This document shows, one piece after another, positions 9,369 through 18,953 of a DNA stretch of 64,000 nucleotides. The stretch's first letter is position 1. Every line of letters begins with the position of its first letter. The position numbers and the translations under genes were made by a program. The notes below the pieces were generated by a model. That model was not told the DNA's origin. It saw only the letters and a list, made by a program, of their open reading frames with translations, and made no database searches. Origin of the DNA: Caenorhabditis elegans (lineage: Eukaryota; Nematoda; Chromadorea; Rhabditida; Rhabditidae); assembly GCF_000002985.6 (NCBI RefSeq), contig NC_003281.10:13268001-13332000 (forward strand). Direction: 5' to 3'.

Positions 9369-12300
9369 ATGACTAAGGACAGGTGAGTCAATATTCTTGA
9401 ATCAAGATAATGATGCACAAATTTTAGATTGTCCGCTTTAAAAGCGGCGCAGTCCGAGGATGAGCAGGACGATGATATGCACATGGACACCGGGAATGCA
9501 CAATATATGGAGGAGTTTTTTGAGCAGGTACTGTAGTGGAAAAATTGGTGTCGAAATAAACAAAAATTATGGTTCAACTTTTTGAAAAAATACATGTAAA
9601 TTTTTTCATTCAAGTCCACTTTAATAATTTGAAGTCGGCCAAAAAAATGTTTTAAACTCAGATTTTTTTAAACTTCAACTTTATTTCAATTAATTGGATT
9701 GGAATTTTGTTAAGAAATTCTCGAAATGTTTTTTTTTGAATTCCACAATATCTGAAAATTTTTAAAAATAGTTGATAATTTTGAACTATTATATAACGAG
9801 AACACAACATTCTGAGAATGCGTATTGAGCAACATATTTGACGCTCAAAATATCTCGTAGCGAAGGCTACAGTAAGTCTTTAAAAGACTACTGTAGCACT
9901 GGTGTAGATTTACGGGCTCGGTTTCGAAATTTATCGATGAAACATTAAAAAAATTTTTACTTGTGAAACTAAAGAAAATAGCGCACGTAAATCGACACCA
10001 GCGCTACAGTAATCATTTAAAGAATTACTGTAGTTTTCGTTACGAGATATTTTGCGCGTCATATGTTGCGTCATATATGCGTGATATGTTGTGCAATACG
10101 CATTCTCAAAGCGATTTCCAAACTGTAAATATTTTAGAAATGGATTTTGAACTTCTCAAATTTTCAAAAAATTCTACTAGTTTGAAAAACAAAACAAATT
10201 CCAAAATGTTCGCAAATTCTATGACCAATCACACAAGCTGTTCAAATAGTTGAGAAACAAGAAAAAATGAAACTCAATTTTGTGATGTATTTCAGTGACG
10301 TCCCCCCCATATTTCGCAATCTTTTTTTTTGTTGCTCTCTTTTGTCAATTTGCCTCGATTTTTATATATGTGTCATTTCGGGTGTCTCTGTTTCCCATGA
10401 GGGGGCGATTGAATATTCATAGTTTTTGCGCAACCGACGGCGACCTTTTTTTCAATTCATAGAGATATATAGATTCTATGGAATTTTGTTCTAGGAGCTC
10501 TCTGTGGAAATAAAAATGTTTGGGGTTGATGAAAATGGAAACACTTTAGTTGAATTTTTTTTGCAGGTTGAAGAGATTCGTGGAAGTGTGGATATTATTG
10601 CGAATAATGTTGAAGAGGTCAAGAAGAAGCATTCGGCAATTTTATCAAATCCAGTTAACGATCAGAGTATGTTTTAAAAAACTGAACTTTTAGAAAATTG
10701 ATTTTTCAGAAAAATAAAAATATCGAAAATTTTCGTTTTCCAGATCTTTCGAAAAAATACCTGTAAATGTTGGCTTTTTTTTTTCTTTAAAAAATTATTT
10801 TTTTAGGCTTGGCCTTAGGCTTAGGCTTAGGCTCAAGGTTAGGCTTACGCTTAGGCTCAGGTTTAGGACTAGGCTTAGGCTCAGGCCAAGGCTTAGGCTT
10901 TTAGAGTTAGGCTTAGGCTTAGGCTCGGCGAGGCTTCGTTTTAAATTCTCCAAGAAAAGATCTGGAAAACAATTTTAAAAAGTTAAAAAAAAGAAAATTT
11001 TCATTGTTTCGATTTTTTCGGAAACTAGCTTTGAATTGTGACTCTTTTTTTTCTTTCAGGAAAAATTTTGTGCGTGTTTTCTCAGTAAAATAAACAAAGT
11101 TAGATTGAATTTTTTTAAAACAGTTTCGTTAAAAAAATTTCGAAAATAAATTTTTTAAAAAATTGTTGAATGGATAAAACAAGGTTCAAAATATTGTACT
11201 TTTTGAGACCCCCAAAAATATGCCACAATTTCAGAAACCAAAGAAGAACTCGACGAGTTGATGGCAGTTATCAAAAGAGCTGCGAATAAAGTGCGCGGCA
11301 AACTGAAATTGATCGAAAATGCCATTGATCACGACGAGCAAGGAGCCGGAAATGCGGATCTTCGAATTCGAAAAACTCAACACAGCACATTATCGAGACG
11401 ATTCGTCGAAGTGATGACTGATTATAATAAGACACAGACTGATTATCGAGAGAGGTGTAAGGGACGAATTCAGAGACAACTCGATATTGGTGAGCTTTTT
11501 TTAAAACATTTTTATGGAAATTTTGCGAAGCAAAAGTTGTTAAAGTAAAAAAATCTAGAATTTTGGAGCACACCTGAATCATGGTGCTCCCAATGTCTGC
11601 TACCTGCCTACAAGGCGGCTTACGCCTACGACATATATGTATACCTGTCATAGCGCAAGACGAACCCAGAGAACATCGGACGCTTCAAAAAAATTTTTGT
11701 CAGGCACACCGACTAGTCGAATTATAAGTATCGTAGGCAGGTAGGCAGGCAGACGTGTAGGCCTAACTGGGGCAGGACAAAATTTTTCCTGACATTCTGT
11801 GCCACTAAATTTTGGATCAGTTTTTAAAAAAATTCACACAAAATTCTAATAATCCATTACATATTTTTTCAGCTGGAAAACAAGTCGGAGATGAGGATTT
11901 GGAGGAAATGATTGAGAGCGGAAATCCGGGAGTATTTACACAAGGAATCATCACAGATACCCAACAGGTTTGTTTTTTTCTAATTTAAAATTTGAAACAA
12001 AAAATTGAAAATATTAACAAAAGTTATTCCAAATTCGTTTTTTTTTTTGGCTTAAGCTTAGGCTCAGGCTTAGGCTTAGGCTTAGTCTGAGGCTTAAGCT
12101 TAGACTTAAGCGTAAGCTTACGCTTACGCTTAACCTTGAGCGCGGGGAGGCGTCCTTCCAATTCTCCAAGAAAAATTCTGGAAAAAAACCCAAAAAATGT
12201 TAAATAATTTTTTTAGGCAAAACAAACGCTAGCCGATATTGAAGCTCGTCACAATGATATCATGAAATTGGAAAGTTCAATTCGAGAGCTTCACGACATG

Positions 12301-15300
12301 TTCATGGATATGGCTATGCTTGTCGAATCTCAGGTTTGTGGAATTTTTGATATTACAAGTTGAATTTTCAAAAAAAAATATAGGTTTTTTCTAACAAATT
12401 TCTTAATGTCTAGTCTAAGGTAAAATAGAAGAGGTACTTTCCAACCAATCAGCGTCTTCGAGTCCGCCCACCCCGCCTGATTGGTCGTGTAATTCTCAGC
12501 TTGGAGGAAATTCAAATAATTAAAGAAAAATCCTGAGCTTTTCCAGGGAGAGATGGTTGATCGAATTGAGTACAATGTGGAGCACGCGAAAGAATTTGTT
12601 GATCGAGCAGTAGCTGATACGAAGAAAGCCGTTCAATATCAGTCGAAGGCGCGAAGGGTTCGTTTTTTACGTTTTTGGAAAAATTTAATATTGTAACTCT
12701 ATTTTGCATGGATATACCTATATTGAGTTTTTTATTCATCAAAATTGATAGAAAATGTGTCTGGCAGCTGGGAAAATGTGGGTTCTAAAATTCCCAGACA
12801 CGAGAATTTTTATAAATTTATTAATACAAACGGGTGTGTGCCTTTAAAGAGTATTTTTATTTTCATCGACTTTTCATAGTTTTTCGGAAACTTTTTATTT
12901 TCGCACAACAGTTTTGCATTCAACAAAAAATTGTCGTGTCAAGACCAACACGGCCCGGTAAGCAAGTGGTACATCCATGCAAATGCGCTCTACTGATAAT
13001 TTGAGTGTAGCCAGGTTTGGGCGCGTGATAACGAAAAAAGCTTTTGGTCCAAAAAAAAATTCGAATCTATTTTCGGACATTTTTATGCATCACAAAAATA
13101 TTGGACCACCCGTTTTTGAGATAGATGCGCCCAAACGTCCAGGTATACGGTAGACAAATTGCGTACTCATACAGTTTGCCGGGCCGTGAGTAGGAACCGT
13201 ATTTTTGGCACAAAAGTCGGGCAGGAAATGATTCAAACATCATACCTCACGCGCAACATTTTTTTATGAATTTGAAAGTTTATGAAATATTAGAAAGTAT
13301 AATGATATGATCTACCATTTTTCAAGTTGCCGCCGCATTTTTTTTTCAAAAAAATATCGATTCAAAAATTGATTATTGTACTGTATTAGTGATTCGTGGT
13401 GTACATCTGTAATGTTCCAGATGAAATGCTATATATTTGTGTTAATTGTTGTCATTATTCTCGTCATCGTCATTGCTGTCGTCATTTGGGTTATTGTTGC
13501 GAATGCTTCAACTTCTGTTGTGTTACCCTCAAAAACCTCAAGCTCCTCCACATCGAACACGTCTTCTCAACGTTTTCGTGTTCGCTGAAAAATTGTCATT
13601 GATTTTTTTTTTCTTAAACCCTCTTGCTTTCAAAATTCGGGGAAAATATTAATATTGGTGACGGGAATTGAGTTCAATTTTTCAAATCAATTTCTCATAT
13701 GGGGGCTTTAATTTATTATGTTTTAACTTACTTTGTGTTGTCTCACTCTCTCACTCAAGTCTTTGTATTACGGGAGCATAAAATTCTGAGAATGCGTATT
13801 GCACAACATATTTGACGCGCAAAATATAACTATATCTCGTAGTGAAAACTACAGTAATTCTCTAAATGACTACTGTCTTTTTTTTGCTTAATATTAGTAT
13901 TCTATCGATAAATCTCTTCAGTTTAAAATCGAGCTCGTAAATCGACACCACAGTAGTCAGAAGTTTTCGCTACGAGATGTAGTTATATTTTGCGCGTCAA
14001 ATATGTTGTGCAATACGCATTCTCAGAATTTTGTGTTCTTGCATTTTTTGGAAAGTTTGTTGTTAGTTCTCAGCAGAGCGTGTTTGCAGACCGTGGACCT
14101 CCTGTGATTGTATTTTTTATTGTGATTGTCATATATTGTCCTGTGATGTGTTTTTTTTTTCGTCGTATTTTTTGTCGTAAACCATAAATGTTTCTCTCTA
14201 ACCTATTTGTCCATTATTTTCAGAAGAAGATCATCATTTTGATCGTCGTCACCATCCTAATCGGCTTCGTTTCTCTGTGGCTCATTCAGTATATTCCTGG
14301 CATTTAAGCCCATTTGTTTCCCCGTCTAAACGCCCACGCTAAAAAAATTTCAAAATTTCAAATTCTATATGACAACAAAAACGGCTCCAATAATGAACCA
14401 AATTCGCTTGTTTTCTCTGAAAATAAGGGCTAAATATATCTTTGTAATTAGAGCATTAGATTAAATAGAGCAAACTTTTATTATCAAAAATATTTAATTT
14501 ATTTATTATTTAGTTTCTTTCAATCAGGTACTTTTTTCATAATTAATCAACTTATTTTGGAGAAAATACTATTTGAAAAATCAAAGTGCAAACCCGCTCC
14601 ACGGCCAAACGTCCCGCCTTTATAAATTGGGTCTCGTTAGGTATTTAGCGCGGCAACATCAGGAAATTCAAACGTTTTCACCCAGTTTTTCGTTGTTTTA
14701 AATATTTTTGCTGTCAAAATAATTTTTTTAAAAATCAATAAAAGCAATAGAAAGTAATTGAAAATGTTTGAATTTTCGAATTTGCCGCGCCAACTTCCTC
14801 ACGAGACCCATGGTTTCAGGGCGGAGCGTTCTCAATTAGCCGTGGAGTGCGCTTGCGTCAAGGTTATATTACCGAATCTTGGATTTTTGCGCCGAAGCAA
14901 GTCAAATACAGTACCGGGTCCCAACACGACAAAGTTGCGTGCCATACAGAAATGTGCTGCGCCTTTAAAGATTACTGTAGTTTAAAACTTGTTTTTTCGA
15001 GGAAAAAAATTTTTAACTTATTACGGGAACACAAAATTCTGAGAATGCGTATTGCGCATCATATTTGACGCGCAAAATATCTCGTAGCGCAAACTACAGT
15101 CATTTAAAGGATTACTGTAGTTTTCGCTACGAGATATTTTGCGCGTCAAATATTTTGCGGAATACGCATTCTCAGAAATTTCTGTTCCCGTAATACAGTA
15201 ATCTTAAAGGCGCATACTTTTTCGCGTTTAACAAAAACACTTATCGTGTCGAGACCGGGCAAAAATCACTGTTGATTTATTATCATAAAAGTACCCGAAT

Positions 15301-15870
15301 TCCCGAACAAATTAATATTATTTTTCTTTTAAAAAAAGCCTAATTATTTCGCAATACATCCTGTTTTTGTATCTCCACTGCCTTTTGACCCACTTTTCGC
15401 GCGCTTTTCACACGTAAATCTCACCCCCGTTCTCTTCGACCAAGCAATAGTTCTTTTTAATATAAAAATTAAATTTAAATTACAAATTATTTCATTATTT
15501 TTTAAAATTAGAATAATATCGATCTCAAAATGGAAGCTTAAATATTTATTAAAAATTGTTTTTTCTACAAATTTTCAAAACTTTAGGATCCTTCCAATTT
15601 CTTACTGTAAGAAATTTTAATTTTTTTTTCAATTTTTTTTGCCACCCATTTCATGTGTTTTCTGTTCACTCACCACCAACCAACCAAAAAATTAATTAAT
15701 CAATCAATAATAATAACAATAATGAATTTCTGAATCGCTTTGAGATATTTTTTTTGTGCAATTTTCTTACTAAAGCTAAATTTCAGAAGAAGATTTGCAT
15801 CCTTGTCACCGGCGTCATACTCATCACTGGCCTAATTATTTTTATTTTGTTTTATGCGAAAGTATTATAA
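9369..15870 (+). CDS. unc-64: Syntaxin-1 (t-SNARE), with alternative C-terminal anchors
   Basis: Neuronal plasma-membrane Qa-SNARE that pairs with SNAP-25 and synaptobrevin to drive synaptic vesicle fusion. Shared exons: 9369-9382, 9428-9527, 10567-10666, 11235-11489, 11873-11967, 12217-12333, 12547-12657, giving 264 residues ending in YQSKARR. The N-terminal Habc domain runs roughly from 27 to 145. The SNARE motif (about 190-255) includes [20 protein letters not shown] with the zero-layer Gln near 227. Three mutually exclusive last exons follow in the same phase: 13421-13588, 14224-14307 and 15787-15870; the last two give 291-residue proteins. The 5' UTR begins after a TTCCAG acceptor at 9260. 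The match to syntaxin 1A is near-diagnostic. The gene is known to make isoforms differing in the membrane anchor. Confidence 0.97.
9792..10112. mobile_element. Foldback repeat, family P1, in unc-64 intron 2
   Basis: Left arm 9792-9925 (GAGAATGCGTATTGAGCAAC, then AAATATCTCGTAGCGAAG) and right arm 9985-10112 (GTAAATCGACACCAGCGCTA, then GCAATACGCATTCTCA). Confidence 0.7.
10803..10934. repeat. Degenerate TTAGGC (telomere-like) array in unc-64 intron 3
   Basis: About 20 imperfect copies of TTAGGC with variants CTCAGG, TTACGC and TTTAGG. TTAGGC is the C. elegans telomeric unit, and degenerate interstitial arrays are known in this genome. The array ends in GGCTCGGCGAGGC followed by TTCTCCAAG, as does the next array. 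Confidence 0.85.
11595..11790. repeat. Inverted TAGGCAGGTAGG repeat in unc-64 intron
   Basis: CTGCTACCTGCCTAC at the left pairs with CGTAGGCAGGTAGGCAGGC at 11730-11750; GCCTACG/CGTAGGC words recur. Similar words occur near 4170, 6719, 56040 and 61925. Confidence 0.5.
12049..12150. repeat. Degenerate TTAGGC array in unc-64 intron 5
   Basis: A second telomere-like array with TTAGGC, CTCAGG, TTAAGC and TTACGC variants. It is followed by GGGGAGGC and AATTCTCCAAGAAAAATTCT, close to the sequence after the 10.8-kb array, so the two arrays share a flank. Confidence 0.8.
13421..13588 (+). CDS. unc-64: unc-64 alternative last exon 1 (long anchor)
   Basis: Follows a GTTCCAG acceptor and joins the SNARE exon in phase 0. 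It encodes [20 protein letters not shown], more hydrophobic residues, then about 30 Ser/Thr-rich residues ending RFRVR before a stop. The result is a 319-residue protein with a polar tail beyond the membrane segment, unlike the other two anchors. Evidence is the splice site, phase and hydrophobicity; use needs transcript support. Confidence 0.7.
   Translation: MKCYIFVLIVVIILVIVIAVVIWVIVANASTSVVLPSKTSSSSTSNTSSQRFRVR
13770..14040. mobile_element. Foldback repeat, family P1, between unc-64 alternative exons
   Basis: Left arm 13770-13875, right arm 13928-14040, with the P1 signature words GAGAATGCGTATTGCACAAC and TTTGCGCGTCAAATATGTTG. It separates the first two alternative anchor exons. Confidence 0.7.
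14224..14307 (+). CDS. unc-64: unc-64 alternative last exon 2
   Basis: Acceptor TTTTCAG, then [20 protein letters not shown] and a short end. It is a conventional syntaxin tail anchor of 27 residues, phase 0 with the exon ending at 12657. Confidence 0.9.
   Translation, partial: KKIIILIVVTILIGFVSLWLIQYIPGI
14594..14856. mobile_element. Foldback repeat, family P3
   Basis: Ends CGCTCCACGGC at the left and GCCGTGGAGTGCG at the right. The inner words GGGTCTCGTTAGGTA and CACGAGACCCATGG are also mirrored. Related copies lie at 49138-49340 and, partially, at 2731 and 55085. Confidence 0.65.
15025..15200. mobile_element. Compact foldback repeat, family P1
   Basis: Nearly perfect palindrome with almost no spacer. 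GGGAACACAAAATTCTGAGA at the left is mirrored by TTCTCAGAAATTTCTGTTCC at the right. It lies in the long last intron of unc-64. Confidence 0.75.
15787..15870 (+). CDS. unc-64: unc-64 alternative last exon 3
   Basis: Acceptor ATTTCAG, then [20 protein letters not shown] and a short end, 27 residues. Use of this exon requires skipping 13421 and 14224 and splicing out an intron of about 3.1 kb. Confidence 0.9.
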   Translation, partial: KKICILVTGVILITGLIIFILFYAKVL

Positions 15871-15959
15871 ATTTTTTCAAATCTCGACGAAAAGAAAAAC
15901 TTAACCAAAATGAAAAAATTGAGCAAAAAATACAAGAAAATTGGGAAAAAAAGTTAATG

Positions 15960-16340
15960 AAAGACTTGAGGGAAAATTAATGAAATGTAGTGGACGAAAA
16001 TTCCTGAAATAACTCGGGCGGAAAAATGATTGTTTAGAACGGAAAAATTGTAAAAAAGAAAAAAGTTAATGAAATGAGTGTGTTTGAGGGGGATAGAAAC
16101 TTTACAAAAATGAGCAAAAAATGATTTTTTAGAACAGAAAAATTGTAAAAAAGAAAAAAAAAGGAAAAAAAAGTTAATGAAATGAGTGTGTTTGGGGGGA
16201 AAAGTGATATTTTCAGGAAATTCAATTTTCTTTTCAAATCTCAAAAAGAAAAATGAAAAACTTTACAAAAAAGAGAAAATGGGCAAAAATAACAAACTCG
16301 AGCGGAAAAAAAAATGAAAAAAATTAATGAAATGAGTGCA
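15960..16340 (+). repeat. A-rich direct repeats in the unc-64 3' flank
   Basis: Words such as GTTAATGAAATGAGTGTGTT (16066 and 16175) and TTAGAACGGAAAAATTG recur about 109 bp apart, with a more diverged unit near 16325. Long minus-strand frames here come from the A-rich repeat. Confidence 0.6.
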
Positions 16341-16789
16341 ATTGAGGAAACATGAATAAAGTCGGAAGAAAAGGGGAGATCTTCAGGGAAAAAAGCAGAA
16401 AAAAAGATTAAAAAGTTAATTGTCATACAGTGAATTAAGAATGAAGATGTATAGGGGAGAAACTTTCAGAATGCAGGAAGGGTTCCCATGCACTTGGTCG
16501 ATTTGCACCTGAAAATTTACAATTTTTAAATTATTTTTCAGCTTTCCAGAATTTTTTTTTCAAATTCAGATATTTTTTCGTACAATTTTTTTCTGATTTT
16601 CTCTGGAAATAGCGAAAAAAATATTCCATTATTTCAAAATTGAAAAATTATTTTCAAAAAAAAGTTGGACTTTTTTTTTCAATTCTTCGTCAAATTTTTT
16701 CGTAGTTCTTTTGTTTGTTGATATTTCTGAATTTCAGAATAATTTGAAAATATTTTGTAGGAAAATCCCAGTTCACTCCAGGAGTGGGC

Positions 16790-17560
16790 GGCAAACGATT
16801 TTTTTCGGCAAATCGGCAAATTGCCGGAATTGAAATTTCTGGCAAATCGACGAAATTGTCGGAATTGAAAACTTCTGGAAAATTGCCGGGATTGAAATTT
16901 TGGGTTAATTGCTGGAATTGAAATTACCGGAACATTGCCGGAGTTGGAAACTTTCGAATTGAAATTCCCGGTAAATCGAATTGAAATTCCCGGTAAATCG
17001 GCAAATTGCCGAAATTGAAATTTCTGGCAAATTGCCGGAATTGAAATTTCTGGCAAATCAGCGAAATTGCCGGAATCGAAAACTTCCGGCAAACTGCTGG
17101 AATTGAAATTACCGGCAAATTGTGGAGTTGAAAACTTCCGGTAAATCGGCAAATTGCCGAAATTGAAATTTCTGGCAAATTGCCGGAATTGAAATTTCTG
17201 GCAAATCGGCGAAATTGCCGGAGTTGAAAACTTCCGGCATATCGGAAAATTGCCGGGATTGAAATTTCTGATAAATCGGCGAAATTGCCGGAGTTGAAAA
17301 CTTCCGGTAAATCGGCAAATTGCCGGGATTGAAATTTCTGGCAAATCGGCGAAATCGCCGGAATTGAAAACTTCCGGCAAACTGCTGGAATTGAAATTAC
17401 CGGAAAATTGCCGGAGTTGAAAACTTCCGGCAAATCGGCCAATTACCGGGATTGAAATTTCCGGCAAATTGTGGAGTTGAAAACTTCCGGCAAATCGGCA
17501 AATTGCCGGAATTGAAATTTCCGGTTTTCAAAATTTCTGGCAATTGGAAATATCGGCAAT
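16790..17560. repeat. Large GGCAAATTGCCGGAATTGAAA repeat array
   Basis: About 770 bp of imperfect tandem units alternating GGCAAATTGCCG, GGAATTGAAATTTCTGGC and GAGTTGAAAACTTCCGGC. It shares its left boundary word GCGGCAAACGATTTTTT with the 3505-3900 cluster. It opens a 262-codon minus-strand frame that is rejected as a gene. Confidence 0.85.
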
Positions 17561-17816
17561 TGCCGGTTTTGAGATTTTTTAGCAATAGGAATTTCCCGGT
17601 CTTCAAAAAAAAAATTGCTAAATGCTATCCACAACACCAGCCAAACCCCATTCTCATCGCATAGGGTCACCTATTTTCCCAGCGTTCCAAGTTCACATAC
17701 GCCTAGCTCTACATATCCGCGTTTCCACTGAAATCGATCGGAAAAACGGCGCGTTCAGACAATCGTGAGCCTATGTCTACATGATATTCATTCATTCATT
17801 TTCTTTTTTCTTCATC
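17561..17816 (+). promoter_or_regulatory. Putative promoter and 5' leader of the 17.8-kb gene
   Basis: Unique sequence between the repeat array and the gene. A GCGTTCAG site near 17758 could be a splice or trans-splice acceptor. Between it and the chosen ATG lies ATGTCTACATGA, a three-codon upstream frame. Confidence 0.35.
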
Positions 17817-18576
17817 ATGTCAACCTCGTCATCTGTGTGCAACACTGACTCCACCACCTCCCCATGCTCTTCACCCGACTCGACTCCCATGTCGAGTCCT
17901 TCCAAGCCAAAGGTGAAATCTGATCGAGAAATTGCCAAACTGAAGAAGGACATTCACGTCTTTGCGAGAAAAATTAATGAAGAATGCGAGCGCTTCATCG
18001 ATAATCATATAGAGGTTAACGGGGAGGAGGACGCCGTTAACCAGAGAATTCCGACCTTCTTCATCAAGAGCTACAACTTTTTGAAAAAAGAAGCAGAATC
18101 TGTGAGCTACGAGGATCGCTTTCTCGACTTCATCCCACAATGTATTCGAATGAAGGTGACCACCGAGCAATACGGACCCCCAAACTGTTTCCCCGAAGCC
18201 GACGAGAATGGATATCTCAAAGATGAGCCGAAACGTTTGGCGGACGAACTCGTTCAGTTCTACGTTGACGTCATCGAGTACGTTCGGTTTACGTTTGTCT
18301 GTACTGGAAAGATTCCGATCCTTCCACACTCGTACTACCTGACTCTCTTCGTTTATCAGAAGCGTGTCGAGGAAAGCACACTGTTCAACAAAAGTCTAGT
18401 GAGGATGATTCCAGAAGTCTTGGTAAGTCTCTATTGAATATATTACCTAATGATCTAATTCATGAAAAATTTTCCAGCAATCAATGCTCAATGTCGGAAC
18501 ATTCGGCAACCAAAATATTGGAATAGACTATGTTACAGACTGCACCAGAGAACACTACAAGTATTTGCTTGAGTAA
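17817..18576 (+). CDS. Uncharacterised 234-residue protein
   Basis: I do not recognise this gene. Exons 17817-18422 and 18478-18576 join in phase 0 across a 55-nt intron with clean GTAAGT and TTCCAG sites. The N-terminus (about 35 residues) is Ser/Thr/Pro-rich. Residues about 37-234 look like a single alpha-helical domain with no transmembrane segment and no obvious catalytic motif (KSYNFLKKEAE, FLDFIPQCIRMKV, YYLTLFVYQKRVEE). The start is the in-frame ATG at 17817; another in-frame ATG at 17781 would add 12 hydrophobic residues. GC content is higher than the surroundings. An AATAAA at 18637 closes the transcript. It is convergent with set-25. Coding status is strong, function unknown. Confidence 0.8.
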
Positions 18577-18636
18577 TCATTTTGTTGATAATAACAAAAC
18601 GATTGTCACTATGAGACCTTAATTTTAAATTTCGAT

Positions 18637-18642
18637 AATAAA
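18637..18642 (+). terminator. Poly(A) signal AATAAA of the 17.8-kb gene
   Basis: Perfect AATAAA 61 bp after the stop codon of the unrecognised gene ending at 18576. Confidence 0.75.
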
Positions 18643-18953
18643 GTTTTGCTTTCACTTTAGTGTTTTTGGTGTTTTTCTTGAGAATTTTTGAATCAAAAAA
18701 TATAAAATACGATTTCTACAGAAAATCTGTCAACACTGACGCGGGAATTCAGTTTTTAATCACAGCTTGCTTAATTTAATAGATTTACTATGATTCGAAT
18801 GTTTGTTAATTTCATGTCACTGCGAAACGAAAGAAATTGGAGATTTTAGCTAAAATTAGCCGTTTTTCAGAGAAATTGAACCGTCATAATTTTTTTTTTG
18901 GAACATTTTTGAGAATTTTCATCATATTGAGTATATTTTGAGCAATAGAAGGC

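Noticed and set aside
10803..10934. True telomere or chromosome end
   Set aside because: TTAGGC units are degenerate and lie inside an intron with genes on both sides.
16410..16520. Possible minus-strand exon starting VQIDQVHGNPSCILK after an AATTTTCAG acceptor
   Set aside because: Short, no partner exon, and upstream sequence on that strand is repeat; could equally be chance.
16679..17467. 262-codon minus-strand open frame
   Set aside because: Entirely inside the GGCAAATTGCCGG array; repetitive translation and no start context.
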